A program made the translations under genes and the position numbers. The notes below the pieces were generated by a model. It had not been told where the DNA came from, did no database searches, and saw nothing but the letters and a program-made list of their open reading frames with translations. A stretch of DNA of 64,000 bases, from contig NZ_JAPEOX010000001.1 of NCBI RefSeq assembly GCF_026340675.1, forward strand, positions 6,386,001 to 6,450,000. The letters are read 5' to 3'. The stretch's first letter is position 1, and every line of letters begins with the position of its first letter. Source of the stretch: Streptomyces sp. NBC_01264. Lineage in GTDB: Bacteria > Actinomycetota > Actinomycetes > Streptomycetales > Streptomycetaceae. Positions 16,801-25,601 of the stretch are shown one piece after another.

Positions 16801-17565
16801 TCAGACGGCGGGACGCTGGAGTCGGGCGACGAACTTGTAACGATCGCCGCGGTATACGGAACGCACCCACTCGACGGGCTCCCCGTCGGTGTCCAGCGAA
16901 TGGCGTGAAAGCAGCAGCATCGGCAGTCCGACGTCGGTGCCGAGCAGCCCGGCCTCCCGGGGAGTGGCCAGCGAGGTCTCGATGGTCTCCTCCGCTTCGG
17001 CGAGGCGCACGTCGTACACCTCGGCGAGGGCGGTGTAGAGGGAGGTGTACTTGACCAGCGAACGGCGCAGCGCGGGGAAGCGCTTGGCCGACAGGTGCGT
17101 GGTCTCGATGGCCATCGGTTCCCCGCTGGCCAGGCGGAGCCGCTCGATGCGCAGGACCCGCCCGCCAGTGGCGATCTTGAGGAGCCCGGCGAGGGTGTCG
17201 TCGGCCGTCACGTAGCCGATGTCCAGCAGCTGGGAGGTCGGCTCCAGTCCCTGGGCCCTCATGTCCTCGGTGTACGAGGAGAGTTGGAGCGGCTGGGAGA
17301 CCTTCGGCTTGGCGACGAAGGTTCCCTTGCCCTGGATCCGTTCCAGCCGGCCCTCGACGACGAGCTCCTGGAGAGCCTGTCGCACCGTGGTGCGCGAGGT
17401 GTCGAACTCGGCCGCGAGCGTGCGCTCGGGGGGCACGGGTGTACCGGGTGGAAGGGTTTCGGTCATATCGAGCAAGTGGCGCTTGAGTCGGTAGTACTTG
17501 GGCACGCGTGCCGTGCGGGTGGCCGCCCCGCTGTCCGGCTCCGTGATCGCCCCTTCGGTGGCCAT
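16801..17565 (-). CDS. dasR: GntR/HutC-family global regulator DasR
   Basis: DasR represses GlcNAc uptake and use, and links nutrient state to development and antibiotic production in Streptomyces; glucosamine-6-phosphate and related sugars release it from DNA. The protein is 254 aa, the same as S. coelicolor DasR as I recall it. It carries a GntR winged helix (about 22-90: [34 protein letters not shown]) and a UTRA effector domain (about 95-250, ending [15 protein letters not shown]). ATG at 17565 opens [10 protein letters not shown]. It is divergent from dasA, and dre sites lie in the shared region. An upstream in-frame ATG at 17604 is less likely. Confidence 0.97.
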   Translation of the reverse strand: MATEGAITEPDSGAATRTARVPKYYRLKRHLLDMTETLPPGTPVPPERTLAAEFDTSRTTVRQALQELVVEGRLERIQGKGTFVAKPKVSQPLQLSSYTEDMRAQGLEPTSQLLDIGYVTADDTLAGLLKIATGGRVLRIERLRLASGEPMAIETTHLSAKRFPALRRSLVKYTSLYTALAEVYDVRLAEAEETIETSLATPREAGLLGTDVGLPMLLLSRHSLDTDGEPVEWVRSVYRGDRYKFVARLQRPAV

Positions 17566-17713
17566 CGCCGCCCGCCTTCCCGACTCCAGTTTCGTTGCCG
17601 TCACCGGCTCCTCCGATATGTGCGGTCACATCGTGACACGGGAGGGAGGGCAGGCCTCCTCCCTCCCCCAGGTGTCGGTCCGATAACGGACCGAGCACCC
17701 GCTCATTAGACCC

Positions 17714-17764
17714 TTGACACCCCTAAAGGTCTAGGCCAAGCTCCAGCTACTGGTCTACACCAAT
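17714..17764 (+). promoter_or_regulatory. dasA promoter region with two DasR sites (dre)
   Basis: A TTGACA hexamer at 17714-17719 is a good -35. The 16-bp sequence at 17749-17764, ACTGGTCTACACCAAT, is a near-perfect dre (consensus close to ACTGGTCTAGACCAGT). A second, weaker match, AAAGGTCTAGGCCAAG, is at 17725-17740. Both lie about 100-140 bp before the dasA start. Two dre copies in front of dasA match the S. coelicolor arrangement. The rest of 17566-17861 shows no gene. Confidence 0.88.
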
Positions 17765-17861
17765 ATGGATCGGATCCCGGCCCCACGGGCAGTACTTGGT
17801 GCTTTTTGAGTCACCGCGGCGGGCAAGGGAAGTTGCAGGCAGCATCCCTGAGGAGGGTGGC

Positions 17862-19142
17862 GTGAAGCGCAAGCTCATCGTGGCGGTCAGTGTCGTTGGC
17901 ATGATGGCCGGACTCGCGGCGTGCGGTAACGGCGACGACGGCAAGGCCAAGGCCGATGCGGGCCCCAAAGAGATCACCGTCTGGGTGATGGACGGCTCTG
18001 CGCCGAAGGCATGGATCGACGCGGTCAACGCGGAGTTCTCGGCCAAGCACCCCGGTGTCACGGTCAAGGTCGAGACGCAGCAGTGGAAGGGCATCCAGGA
18101 GAAGGTCACCACGGCCCTCTCCGAGGACACCCCGCCGGACGTCCTGGAACTCGGCAACACCCAGACCGCCGGTTACGCGGTCACCGGTGGCCTCGCCGAG
18201 CTGACCAAGGACAAGGCGAAGCTCGGTGCGGACGCCTGGGCGAAGGGCATGCTGGCCTCGGCCGAGATCGACGGCAAGCTCTACTCCGCTCCGTGGTACG
18301 CGGCCAACCGTGTCGTCGTCTACGACAAGAAGGCCTACGCGAAGGCCGGCGTCACCCCGCCGACCACCCGCGACGAGTGGGTCGCCGGTCTGGAGAAGCT
18401 GAAGGCGGCCGACCCGAAGTCGCAGCCGATCTACCTGCCCGGCCAGAGCTGGTACGTCCTCGCGGGCTTCGTCTGGGACGAGGGCGGCGACCTCGCCACC
18501 AAGGACGGCGACAAGTGGAAGGGTGGCCTCGCCACCCCGCAGGCCGCTTCCGCGATGGAGTTCTACAAGAAGCTCCAGTCCTTCTCCACCGCTCCGAAGG
18601 ACAAGGACGAGGCCACCCCGCAGCAGTCCACCGACATCGTTCCCAAGGGCGGCGTCGCGTCCTGGATCGGTCTCGGCTGGGAGGCCGGCGGCGCGGAGAA
18701 GGCGCTGAAGGACGCGGGCAAGGAAGCCGACTTCGGCTACTTCCCGATCCCGGGCAAGACCGCCGACAAGCCGGGCACCGTCTTCCTCGGTGGCTCGAAC
18801 CTGGCGATCGCCGAGCGTTCCAAGAACAAGGACCTCGCCAAGGAGTGGCTGGCCCTCGCCGCAGGCAAGGACCAGATGACCAAGTACGCCGCCGAGACCA
18901 AGGGCGCGCTGCTCCCGAACCAGGTGGGCGCGAACTTCGCCCCGCCCGCGGGCTCCTTCGCCGAGGCCATGGCCAAGGCCGGCGCCAACGGCAAGATCAC
19001 CCCGGTGACCCCGGGCTGGGCGAACGTCGAGACCGAGCCCAACCCGATCAAGGACTTCATGACCAAGGTCCTGAACGGCACCGACCCGGCCAAGGCCGGC
19101 GCGGAAGCCGACACCGAGATCGCGAAGCGCATCAACAAGTAA
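17862..19142 (+). CDS. dasA: Chitooligosaccharide-binding lipoprotein DasA
   Basis: Extracytoplasmic substrate-binding protein of the DasABC ABC transporter, which imports N,N'-diacetylchitobiose and related sugars. The GTG at 17862 follows AGGAGGGTGG. The protein starts VKRKLIVAVSVVGMMAGLAAC: a lipoprotein signal peptide with lipobox LAAC, so it is tethered to the membrane outer face. The remainder (426 aa in all) has the fold-typical features of family-1 sugar-binding proteins, such as DVLELGNTQTAGYAVTGGLA and APWYAANRVVVYDKKAY. It is first in dasABCD and the dre sites just upstream place it under DasR. Confidence 0.96.
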   Translation: MKRKLIVAVSVVGMMAGLAACGNGDDGKAKADAGPKEITVWVMDGSAPKAWIDAVNAEFSAKHPGVTVKVETQQWKGIQEKVTTALSEDTPPDVLELGNTQTAGYAVTGGLAELTKDKAKLGADAWAKGMLASAEIDGKLYSAPWYAANRVVVYDKKAYAKAGVTPPTTRDEWVAGLEKLKAADPKSQPIYLPGQSWYVLAGFVWDEGGDLATKDGDKWKGGLATPQAASAMEFYKKLQSFSTAPKDKDEATPQQSTDIVPKGGVASWIGLGWEAGGAEKALKDAGKEADFGYFPIPGKTADKPGTVFLGGSNLAIAERSKNKDLAKEWLALAAGKDQMTKYAAETKGALLPNQVGANFAPPAGSFAEAMAKAGANGKITPVTPGWANVETEPNPIKDFMTKVLNGTDPAKAGAEADTEIAKRINK

Positions 19143-19324
19143 CACCAGGCGTCACCTGAAGTACCCGAAGTACCGCAGTACCAGTAGTGATCGCACCGGG
19201 GGGTGCGGCGGGCGCCCCGAGCGCCCGCCGCGCCCCCGGTCGCGCATTGACAGAAGTAAGCGCCGCCTGCTCCGAGCGGGGAAGCGGGTGCGGGTCGCCA
19301 CAGTCAACCGCGAGGAAGCCAGAC

Positions 19325-20347
19325 ATGACCGTGCACTCCCAGGGAGCGGCGACCTCCGCTCCACAGGACGCACCACAGAAGTCCGTCGGGGTGGCCAAGA
19401 CACCGCCGCCCGCCGGAGCCAAGGCAGCGTCCAAGTCTCCTCGCGGGGGCAGAAAGTCGCTCCCGGCAGGGTGGTGGCCCTACATCCTGGTCGGACCGGC
19501 CGTGCTCAGCATGGCCGTCCTGCTGCTGTATCCGCTGGTCAAGAACATCATCCTGTCGTTCCAGACCGTCGACAAGATCGAGTTCATCCAGCGGAAGGCG
19601 CCGTTCGCCGGCCTGGACAACTACACCCAGCTGCTGGGCGACTCGCAGTTCTGGACCGTCGTGGTCCGAAGCTTCGCCTTCACCGCCGCCAACGTCGCGC
19701 TGATCATGATCATCGGCAGCCTCATAGGCATCCTGCTGAACAAGCTCGGCAAGTGGATGCGCCTGGTCCTGTCGATGGCGCTGGTGATGGCCTGGGCCAT
19801 GCCGATCGTCGCCTCCGTGACCGTCTTCCAGTGGCTGTTCGACGAGCAGTTCGGCGTCATGAACTGGCTGATGCGCACGCTCGGCTTCTCCGGCTACGAC
19901 CAGCACAACTGGTTCGGGACCGGCTTCTCCACCCTCGTGATCGTGACGGTCCTGGTGGTCTGGGGCTCGATCCCCTTCGTCGCCCTCAACATGTACGCCG
20001 GTCTGACCACGGTCAGCAGCGAGCTGTACGAGGCCGCCCGGATGGACGGCGCCAACGGATGGCAGACCTTCTGGAAGGTCGTCTTCCCGAACCTGAAGTC
20101 GTTCTTCCTCGTCACCACGTTCCTCGAGGTGATCTGGGTCTTCAAGGCCTTCACCCAGGTGTACGCGATGAAGGCAGGCGGTCCCGACCGCGGCTCGGAG
20201 ATCCTGCCCGTCTTCGCCTACGTCGAGGGTCAGAGCCAGTTCCACTACGGCCTGGCCGCGGCGATCTCCGTCCTGACGATCCTGATGCTCGTGATCGTCA
20301 TGTCCTTCTACTTCCGTCTGATCCTGAAGCAGGAGGAGGAGCAGTGA
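19325..20347 (+). CDS. dasB: ABC sugar transporter permease DasB
   Basis: 340 aa with a cytoplasmic Ala/Pro/Lys-rich N-terminus (about 1-45) and six transmembrane segments; the EAA loop reads YEAARMDGANGWQTFWKVVF, the site that docks the ATPase (MsiK in Streptomyces, encoded elsewhere). ATG at 19325 is preceded by GAGGAAG. It follows dasA after 182 bp that holds a GC-rich inverted repeat (GGGGTGCGGCGGGCGC... region, 19198-19240), which may trim or stabilise the dasA message. Its stop overlaps dasC as GTGA. Confidence 0.95.
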   Translation: MTVHSQGAATSAPQDAPQKSVGVAKTPPPAGAKAASKSPRGGRKSLPAGWWPYILVGPAVLSMAVLLLYPLVKNIILSFQTVDKIEFIQRKAPFAGLDNYTQLLGDSQFWTVVVRSFAFTAANVALIMIIGSLIGILLNKLGKWMRLVLSMALVMAWAMPIVASVTVFQWLFDEQFGVMNWLMRTLGFSGYDQHNWFGTGFSTLVIVTVLVVWGSIPFVALNMYAGLTTVSSELYEAARMDGANGWQTFWKVVFPNLKSFFLVTTFLEVIWVFKAFTQVYAMKAGGPDRGSEILPVFAYVEGQSQFHYGLAAAISVLTILMLVIVMSFYFRLILKQEEEQ

Positions 20348-21231
20348 CCACGACCACCGCCCCGAAGCCCGCGACGTCCGCGAAGCCCGCCCAGGTGAAG
20401 AACCGCCGGCCGGTCCGCCCCGGCGCCGTCGCCAAGAACCTCGGCGCCCTGCTCCTGGCCGTCGTCTTCATCTTCCCCGTCTACTGGATGTTCTCCTCGG
20501 CGCTCAAGCCGTCCAGCGAGATCCTCTCCAAGGACCCCGTCTTCGTCTTCACCCCGACGCTGGACAACTTCACCAAGGCCACTGGCGTCGACCTGTTCTG
20601 GACCTACGTCACGAACAGCCTGATCGTCACCGTCGGCGCCGTCGCGCTGGCCCTGCTCGTCGCCCTCGCCGCGAGCTTCGCCATCGCCCGGATGAAGTTC
20701 AAGGGCCGCAAGGGCCTCGTCCTCGCCGTGATGCTGGCCCAGATGGCGCCCTGGGAGGTCATGGTCATCGCGATGTACATGATCGTCCGCGACGCCGAGA
20801 TGCTGAACAACCTCGGCGTGCTGACCGCGATCTACTTCGTGATGGTCCTCCCCTTCACCATCTGGACCCTGCGCGGCTTCATCGCCGCCGTCCCGGTGAC
20901 CCTGGAGGAAGCCGCCCAGATCGACGGCTGCACCCGCGGCCAGGCCTTCCGCAAGGTGATCTTCCCGCTGCTGGCCCCCGGCCTGATGTCCACCTCGCTC
21001 TTCGGCTTCATCACGGCCTGGAACGAGTTCGCGATGGTCCTGATCCTGCACAAGGACAAGACCGCGCAGACCCTGCCGCTGTGGCTCACCCAGTTCCAGA
21101 CGGCCTTCGGCAACGACTGGGGCGCCACCATGGCCGCTTCCTCGCTCTTCGCGGTCCCGGTGCTGCTCATCTTCGTCTTCCTCCAGCGCAAGGCCGTCGG
21201 CGGCATGACCGCCGGCGCCGTGAAGGGATAA
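20344..21231 (+). CDS. dasC: ABC sugar transporter permease DasC
   Basis: 295 aa, the second permease of the diacetylchitobiose importer. Six hydrophobic segments; the EAA loop is EEAAQIDGCTRGQAFRKVIF. GTG at 20344 lies inside the dasB stop, and AGGAGGAG within the end of dasB serves as ribosome site. No ATPase gene is present in the cluster, as in S. coelicolor, where the shared ATPase MsiK energises several sugar importers. Confidence 0.95.
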   Translation: MTTTTAPKPATSAKPAQVKNRRPVRPGAVAKNLGALLLAVVFIFPVYWMFSSALKPSSEILSKDPVFVFTPTLDNFTKATGVDLFWTYVTNSLIVTVGAVALALLVALAASFAIARMKFKGRKGLVLAVMLAQMAPWEVMVIAMYMIVRDAEMLNNLGVLTAIYFVMVLPFTIWTLRGFIAAVPVTLEEAAQIDGCTRGQAFRKVIFPLLAPGLMSTSLFGFITAWNEFAMVLILHKDKTAQTLPLWLTQFQTAFGNDWGATMAASSLFAVPVLLIFVFLQRKAVGGMTAGAVKG

Positions 21232-21237
21232 CGGCCC

Positions 21238-22728
21238 ATGACTGTCCTTGCGCACCGCACAGACACGCTCACCCGGGACGCCCTCGCGGTCCTCCAGCCC
21301 GGCTTCGAGGGCACCACCGCCCCCGCCTGGCTGCTCCGCCAGGTCGCCGAAGGCCTCACCGCCGTCGGCCTCTTCGGCCGCAACATCACCTCGCCCGAGC
21401 AGCTCGCCGCGCTGACCGCGCAGCTGCGCGGCGAGCGGGACGACGTCCTCGTCGCCATCGACGAGGAGGGCGGCGACGTCACCCGCCTGGAGGTCCGGGG
21501 CGGCTCCTCCTTCCCCGGCAACCTGGCCCTCGGCGCCGTGGACGACGTGGACCTGACCCGCGACGTCGCCCGTGAGCTGGGCCGCCGGCTCGCCGAGTGC
21601 GGGGTCAACCTCAACTGGGCCCCGTCCGCGGACGTCAACTCCAACCCGGACAACCCGGTCATCGGTGTACGGTCCTTCGGCGCCGACACCCACCTCACCG
21701 CCCGGCACACCGCCGCGTACGTCGAAGGCCTCCAGGCCGTCGGCGTCGCCGCCTGCACCAAGCACTTCCCGGGCCACGGCGACACCAACGTCGACTCGCA
21801 CCACGCGCTGCCGCGCATCGACGTGGACCTCGAGACGCTGGCCGCGCGGGAACTCGTACCCTTCCGGGCCGCCATCGAGGCCGGCACCAAGGCCGTCATG
21901 AGCGCCCACATCCTGGTGCCCGCCCTGGACCCGACCCGCCCGGCCACGCTCAGCCCGCAGATCCTGACCGGTCTGCTGCGCAAGGAGCTCGGCTACGAGG
22001 GCCTCATCGTCACCGACGGCATGGAGATGCACGCCATCGCCGGGACGTACGGCATCGAGCGCGGCTCGGTGCTGGCCATCGCGGCCGGCGCCGACGCGAT
22101 CTGCGTCGGCGGCGGGCTCGCCGACGAGGGCACCGTGCTGCGCCTGCGCGACGCGCTGGTCGCGGCCGTCCGCGAGGGCTCGCTCCCGGAGGAGCGCCTC
22201 GCCGAGGCCGCCGCCCGGGTCCGCTCGCTGGCCGAGTGGACCCGCCAGGTCCGCCGCGGCGCGCGGCCGGAGGGGAGCAGCGCGCCCGGCATCGGACTGG
22301 CGGCGGCCCGCAGGGCGGTGGTCGTGACGGGATCGCCCAAGGCGGCCGCCCCGGTGAACGCCCCGTACATCGCCACGCTCACCCCGGTGGCGAACATCGC
22401 CGTCGGCGACGAGACCCCGTGGGGGGTGGCCGGGGAGGTGTCCGCGCTGATCCCGGGCACCGACTCCGGCGTGTTCCCGCGGGGCTCGACCGCCGCCGAC
22501 GTCCTGGCCGCCGCGGGGAGCCGTACCGTCGTCGCGGTGGTCCGCGACGCGCACCGCCACCCCTGGATGACCGAGGCCCTGGACGCGCTCGTCGCGGCGC
22601 GGCCGGAGACGATCGTGGTCGAGATGGGCCTGCCGCGGGCCGAGCCGCGGGGTGCGCTGCACATCGCGACGCACGGGGCCGCCCGGGTCTGCGGCAGGGC
22701 TGCCGCTGAGGTCATCGCCGGGGTGTGA
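21238..22728 (+). CDS. dasD: Family 3 beta-N-acetylglucosaminidase DasD
   Basis: 496 aa. The N-terminal TIM barrel carries the NagZ-type GH3 signature KHFPGHGDTNVDSHHALPRI with the His-Asp dyad used for acid/base catalysis, and VTDGMEMHA with the nucleophile Asp. No signal peptide, so it acts in the cytoplasm on imported chitobiose to release GlcNAc. It starts 6 nt after dasC and closes the operon dasABCD. The C-terminal part (about 340-496) is a smaller alpha/beta domain with repeats of the PEGSSAPGIGLAA type, not needed for the assignment. A long hairpin follows. Confidence 0.93.
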   Translation: MTVLAHRTDTLTRDALAVLQPGFEGTTAPAWLLRQVAEGLTAVGLFGRNITSPEQLAALTAQLRGERDDVLVAIDEEGGDVTRLEVRGGSSFPGNLALGAVDDVDLTRDVARELGRRLAECGVNLNWAPSADVNSNPDNPVIGVRSFGADTHLTARHTAAYVEGLQAVGVAACTKHFPGHGDTNVDSHHALPRIDVDLETLAARELVPFRAAIEAGTKAVMSAHILVPALDPTRPATLSPQILTGLLRKELGYEGLIVTDGMEMHAIAGTYGIERGSVLAIAAGADAICVGGGLADEGTVLRLRDALVAAVREGSLPEERLAEAAARVRSLAEWTRQVRRGARPEGSSAPGIGLAAARRAVVVTGSPKAAAPVNAPYIATLTPVANIAVGDETPWGVAGEVSALIPGTDSGVFPRGSTAADVLAAAGSRTVVAVVRDAHRHPWMTEALDALVAARPETIVVEMGLPRAEPRGALHIATHGAARVCGRAAAEVIAGV

Positions 22729-22781
22729 CGGCCCCCTGCGGCCCGGCTGCCGGGGCTCCGCCCCGGACCCCACGACTCAAA

Positions 22782-22816
22782 CGCCGACGGGGCTGGACTT
22801 TCCAGCCCCGTCGGCG
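22782..22816. repeat. Hairpin copy of a dispersed intergenic repeat
   Basis: Perfect 16-bp stem (CGCCGACGGGGCTGGA with its complement) and loop CTT. The flank CTCAAACGCCG at 22776 is shared with 57500-57521 and 63701-63789. Confidence 0.85.
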
Positions 22817-22826
22817 ACTTGCGGCC

Positions 22827-22884
22827 CGGTACGCGATGAAGGGCCGGACTCCCCTGGGGGAGTCCGGCCCTTCATCGCGTACCG
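22827..22884. terminator. Long bidirectional hairpin between dasD and nagB
   Basis: A 26-27-bp near-perfect stem (22827-22853 with 22858-22884) and a tiny loop sit between two convergent genes. It should stop transcription from both sides. Confidence 0.85.
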
Positions 22885-22891
22885 CTACGGC

Positions 22892-23677
22892 TTACAGACC
22901 CTGCCAGGCGGGCTTGTTGGCGTAGGTGTGGCGGAAGTAGTCCGCGAGCTTCAGCTTGGACGCGGCGGCCTCGTCCACGACCACCGTGGCGTGGCGGTGC
23001 AGCTGGAGCGCCGAGGCCGGTACGAGGGCGGACAGGGGGCCCTCGACGGTCTGCGCGACGGCCTCCGCCTTGCCCTCGCCGGTGGCCAGCAGGACCAGGT
23101 GGCGGGCGTCGAGGATGGTGCCGATGCCCTGGGTGATGACGTGGTGGGGCACCTGCTCTATGTCGTTGTCGAAGAAGCGCGCGTTGTCCACGCGGGTCTG
23201 CTCCGTCAGCGTCTTGATGCGGGTGCGGGAGGCGAGCGAGGAGCAGGGCTCGTTGAAGCCGATGTGCCCGTCCGTGCCGATGCCGAGGAGCTGGAGGTCC
23301 ACGCCGCCGGCCGCGGCGAGCGCCCGGTCGTAGGCGTCGCAGGCGCCGACGATGTCCTCGGCCGAGCCGTCCGGGCCCATGAAGGAGGCCTCGGACAGGC
23401 CCAGCGGCTCCACGACCTCGCGCAGGACGACGGCGCGGTAGGACTCCGGGTGCCCGGCCGGCAGGCCGACGTACTCGTCGAGCTGGCAGACCCGCGCCTT
23501 GGAGGCGTCGACCTGACCGGCCTTGACCTTGGCGGCGAGCGCCTCGTAGATGGGCAGCGGGGTAGAGCCGGTCGCCACACCGAGCAGCGCGTCGGGCTTG
23601 CGGCGGACCAGGGCGGCCATGGCCTCCGCGATGAGCTCGCCGCCTGCCTTGGCGTCCGGGACGATGACAACTTCCAC
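22892..23677 (-). CDS. nagB: Glucosamine-6-phosphate deaminase
   Basis: Converts glucosamine-6-phosphate to fructose-6-phosphate and ammonia, the step that sends GlcNAc carbon into glycolysis. 261 aa with the family landmarks LGVATGSTPLPIYEAL (phosphate loop), CQLDEYVGLP with the catalytic Asp, LGIGTDGHIGFNEP with catalytic Asp and His, and the ring-opening acid region KTLTEQTRVDNARFF. GTG at 23677 is preceded by a DasR site, so dasABCD import and NagB use are controlled together. It is convergent to dasD. Confidence 0.96.
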   Translation of the reverse strand: MEVVIVPDAKAGGELIAEAMAALVRRKPDALLGVATGSTPLPIYEALAAKVKAGQVDASKARVCQLDEYVGLPAGHPESYRAVVLREVVEPLGLSEASFMGPDGSAEDIVGACDAYDRALAAAGGVDLQLLGIGTDGHIGFNEPCSSLASRTRIKTLTEQTRVDNARFFDNDIEQVPHHVITQGIGTILDARHLVLLATGEGKAEAVAQTVEGPLSALVPASALQLHRHATVVVDEAAASKLKLADYFRHTYANKPAWQGL

Positions 23678-23706
23678 GCGGGGCCTGCCGATCTGGAGTG
23701 TGACGT

Positions 23707-23722
23707 TGTGGTATAGACCAAT
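23707..23722 (-). promoter_or_regulatory. DasR site (dre) upstream of nagB
   Basis: TGTGGTATAGACCAAT matches the dre core TGGTNTAGACCA, 30 bp before the nagB start. A dre at nagB is known in S. coelicolor. Confidence 0.88.
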
Positions 23723-23856
23723 CTAGCAGAGGCGAGGCCCCGTTGCCGGGTCTTCGCGCACACTCCATGGTGGGCCGGATCGGCCGCTCCGGCCTCCCGG
23801 GCCGGCCCCGCGCGCTGCCGGGCGTCGCGGGTCCGGCAGGATCCGGAAGAGACGGC

Positions 23857-24618
23857 CTAGAGCAGCGAGAGCTGGAGTCCGCCGGTGACGGGGACGTGCT
23901 GGCCCGTGACCCAGCGGGAGTCCGGGGAGGCCAGGAAGGCGACCACGTCCGCCACCTCCTGCGGGGTGCCGAGCCGGCCGAAGACGGACCGGGAGGCGGC
24001 GTGTGCGCGGGCCGCCGGGTCCGCGAGCCAGGCCGCGTTCAGGTCGGTCTCCATGATCCCGGGACCCACCGAGTTCACCGTGATGTTCCGGGGCGCGAGT
24101 TCGGCGGCCAGCGAGACCGTCAGCGCGTTCACCGCGCCCTTGGCCATGACCGTGGCGAGGATCGCGGGCAGGGCGATGTCCGGGGTGCCGGTCACGTTCA
24201 CGATCCGGCCGCCGTCCCGCAGCCGCTCCAGGCCGTGCCGGATCACGAAGAACGGCGCCTTCGCGTTGAGCGCGTGCACCCGGTCGTACGCCTCCTCGTC
24301 GGTGGAGCCGATGCCGGCGAAGGTGGCCCCGCCCGCGTTGTTCACCAGTACGTCGATCTTCTCGGTGGCCAGCGGGTGGGCCGCGTACGCCGCCCAGAGG
24401 GCCAATGCGCCGCCCGGGACGCCGAGGTCCGCCCCGACCGCGAAGGCGCGGCCCCCGGCCGCCTCGATGGCGCCCACGGTCTCCCCGGCCGCCGCCTCGT
24501 TGGATCCGTAGGCCACCGCGACCAGCGCCCCGTCGCGGGCGAGCCGCTCCGCGACGGCCCGCCCGATGCCCCGGCTGCCGCCCGTGACCAGTGCCGTCTT
24601 CCCCTTGAGCACGCCCAT
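23857..24618 (-). CDS. SDR-family oxidoreductase with atypical active site
   Basis: 253 aa of classical short-chain dehydrogenase type: the Rossmann motif TGGSRGIG (12-19), NNAG (93-96) and a C-terminal PVTGG. The catalytic YxxxK reads T156-VMA-K160, and the usual upstream Ser is in NVTG (Thr143). So the proton-donating Tyr is missing, and reductase activity in the usual way is doubtful. ATG at 24618 follows a GGGGGG ribosome site. It is divergent from a TetR regulator that probably controls it through repeats in the 78-bp gap. Substrate unknown; it may be a binding protein or use altered chemistry. Confidence 0.87.
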   Translation of the reverse strand: MGVLKGKTALVTGGSRGIGRAVAERLARDGALVAVAYGSNEAAAGETVGAIEAAGGRAFAVGADLGVPGGALALWAAYAAHPLATEKIDVLVNNAGGATFAGIGSTDEEAYDRVHALNAKAPFFVIRHGLERLRDGGRIVNVTGTPDIALPAILATVMAKGAVNALTVSLAAELAPRNITVNSVGPGIMETDLNAAWLADPAARAHAASRSVFGRLGTPQEVADVVAFLASPDSRWVTGQHVPVTGGLQLSLL

Positions 24619-24643
24619 GGCGCGCCCCCCTTTCAATAATGGT

Positions 24644-24689
24644 CGCTACAGAAAGGACCGTATCAGATTTCATAGTGAGCGCTATAGAA
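24644..24689. promoter_or_regulatory. Repeated element between SDR and TetR genes, probable operator
   Basis: CGCTACAGAA (24644-24653) and CGCTATAGAA (24680-24689) repeat in the same direction 36 bp apart. The second also lies in an ATAGTGAGCGCTATAG near-palindrome. This AT-richer gap separates the divergent genes and is the likely TetR target. Confidence 0.55.
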
Positions 24690-24696
24690 TGAGTGC

Positions 24697-25290
24697 ATGG
24701 TGACCGGACAGCGCGGCAGGCCCCGCTCCTTCGACCGCGACGCGGCCCTCGACAAGGCGATGTTCGCCTTCTGGGAGCGCGGCTACGAGGCGACGTCGAT
24801 CTCCGACCTGACCGCCTCGCTCGGGATCAGCGCCCCGAGCCTCTACGCGGCCTTCGGCGACAAGCGCAAGCTCTTCGACGAGGTCGTGGTGGTCTACGGA
24901 GGCCGCTACGGGGACTTCGCGGCCGTCGCCCTCGCCGAGGAGCCCACCGCCATGGCGGCGCTGGGGCGGATCCTGCACGAGGCGGCGGAGGTCTACACCG
25001 ACCCCGCCCACCCGCCGGGCTGCATGGTGATCAGCGCGGCCGTCAACACCACCTCGGATGAGGTGGCACAGGCCCTGCGGGTGCGGCGCGAGGCCAACCT
25101 GGTGGCCTTCGAGAGCCGCATCCGGGCCGATGTCGCCGCGGGGGTCCTGCCGGCCGGTACGGATACGTGGGCGCTGGCGCGCTACGCCGGAGCGGTGCTG
25201 CAGGGGATGTCCCAGCAGTCGCGCGACGGCGCGGGCCGGGAGGAGCTGGAGGCGGTGGCGGAGCTCGCGATGCGGGCCTGGCCGCAGTAG
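24697..25290 (+). CDS. TetR/AcrR-family transcriptional regulator
   Basis: 197 aa; N-terminal HTH (about 10-55: DKAMFAFWERGYEATSISDL, GISAPSLYAAFGDKRKLFDE) and an all-helical ligand domain. The segment HPPGCMVISAA is typical of a group of TetR regulators (the C-terminal YcdC/YezE-like group) that often sit next to oxidoreductases. It is divergent from the SDR gene, so repression of that gene and of itself is the simplest model. GTG/ATG choice: the ATG at 24697 fits the conserved start. A stem-loop at 25341 may terminate it. Ligand unknown. Confidence 0.9.
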   Translation: MVTGQRGRPRSFDRDAALDKAMFAFWERGYEATSISDLTASLGISAPSLYAAFGDKRKLFDEVVVVYGGRYGDFAAVALAEEPTAMAALGRILHEAAEVYTDPAHPPGCMVISAAVNTTSDEVAQALRVRREANLVAFESRIRADVAAGVLPAGTDTWALARYAGAVLQGMSQQSRDGAGREELEAVAELAMRAWPQ

Positions 25291-25340
25291 GGGGGCGTCA
25301 CCCCGGGGCACGTGTTCCTCTGGATGTGTTCCTCTGGGCC

Positions 25341-25378
25341 ACGGTGCCGAACGGGACCCTCAGCCCGCCCGGCACCGT
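25341..25378 (+). terminator. Probable terminator after the TetR gene
   Basis: 9-bp stem ACGGTGCCG/CGGCACCGT with inner CGGG/CCCG pairing, about 50 bp after the stop. The remainder of the 371-bp gap (25291-25661) holds no gene, but does hold the dre and the palindrome listed next. Confidence 0.5.
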
Positions 25379-25510
25379 AGCCCGGAGTACTTACGGCCGT
25401 CGGGTGTGCGGTGCCCGACAGCCGGTGGGAGGTGACGCGCGGTCAGGGCAGAGCGCGCGGCTTACCTCGATCCGTCCTCCTGTGCGGGGAGGGCGGAAGC
25501 TTGACGCAAT

Positions 25511-25526
25511 TGTGGACTAGACCAAT
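25511..25526 (+). promoter_or_regulatory. DasR site (dre) upstream of a sensor kinase gene
   Basis: TGTGGACTAGACCAAT has the dre core TGGNCTAGACCA and is nearly the same as the nagB site. It lies 136 bp before the kinase start at 25662 and is the only plus-strand target nearby. Confidence 0.8.
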
Positions 25527-25601
25527 CTGTTCTGTCCATCCAATGGCAGGACCCTGGTTCCCGTCACTTCCTCCAAGCGTACGCGGAAGCGGGGTCTCCT
25601 G

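Noticed and set aside
20308..22773. Minus-strand frame antisense to dasC-dasD
   Set aside because: dasC and dasD have clear motifs, spacing and ribosome sites; the antisense frame has none.
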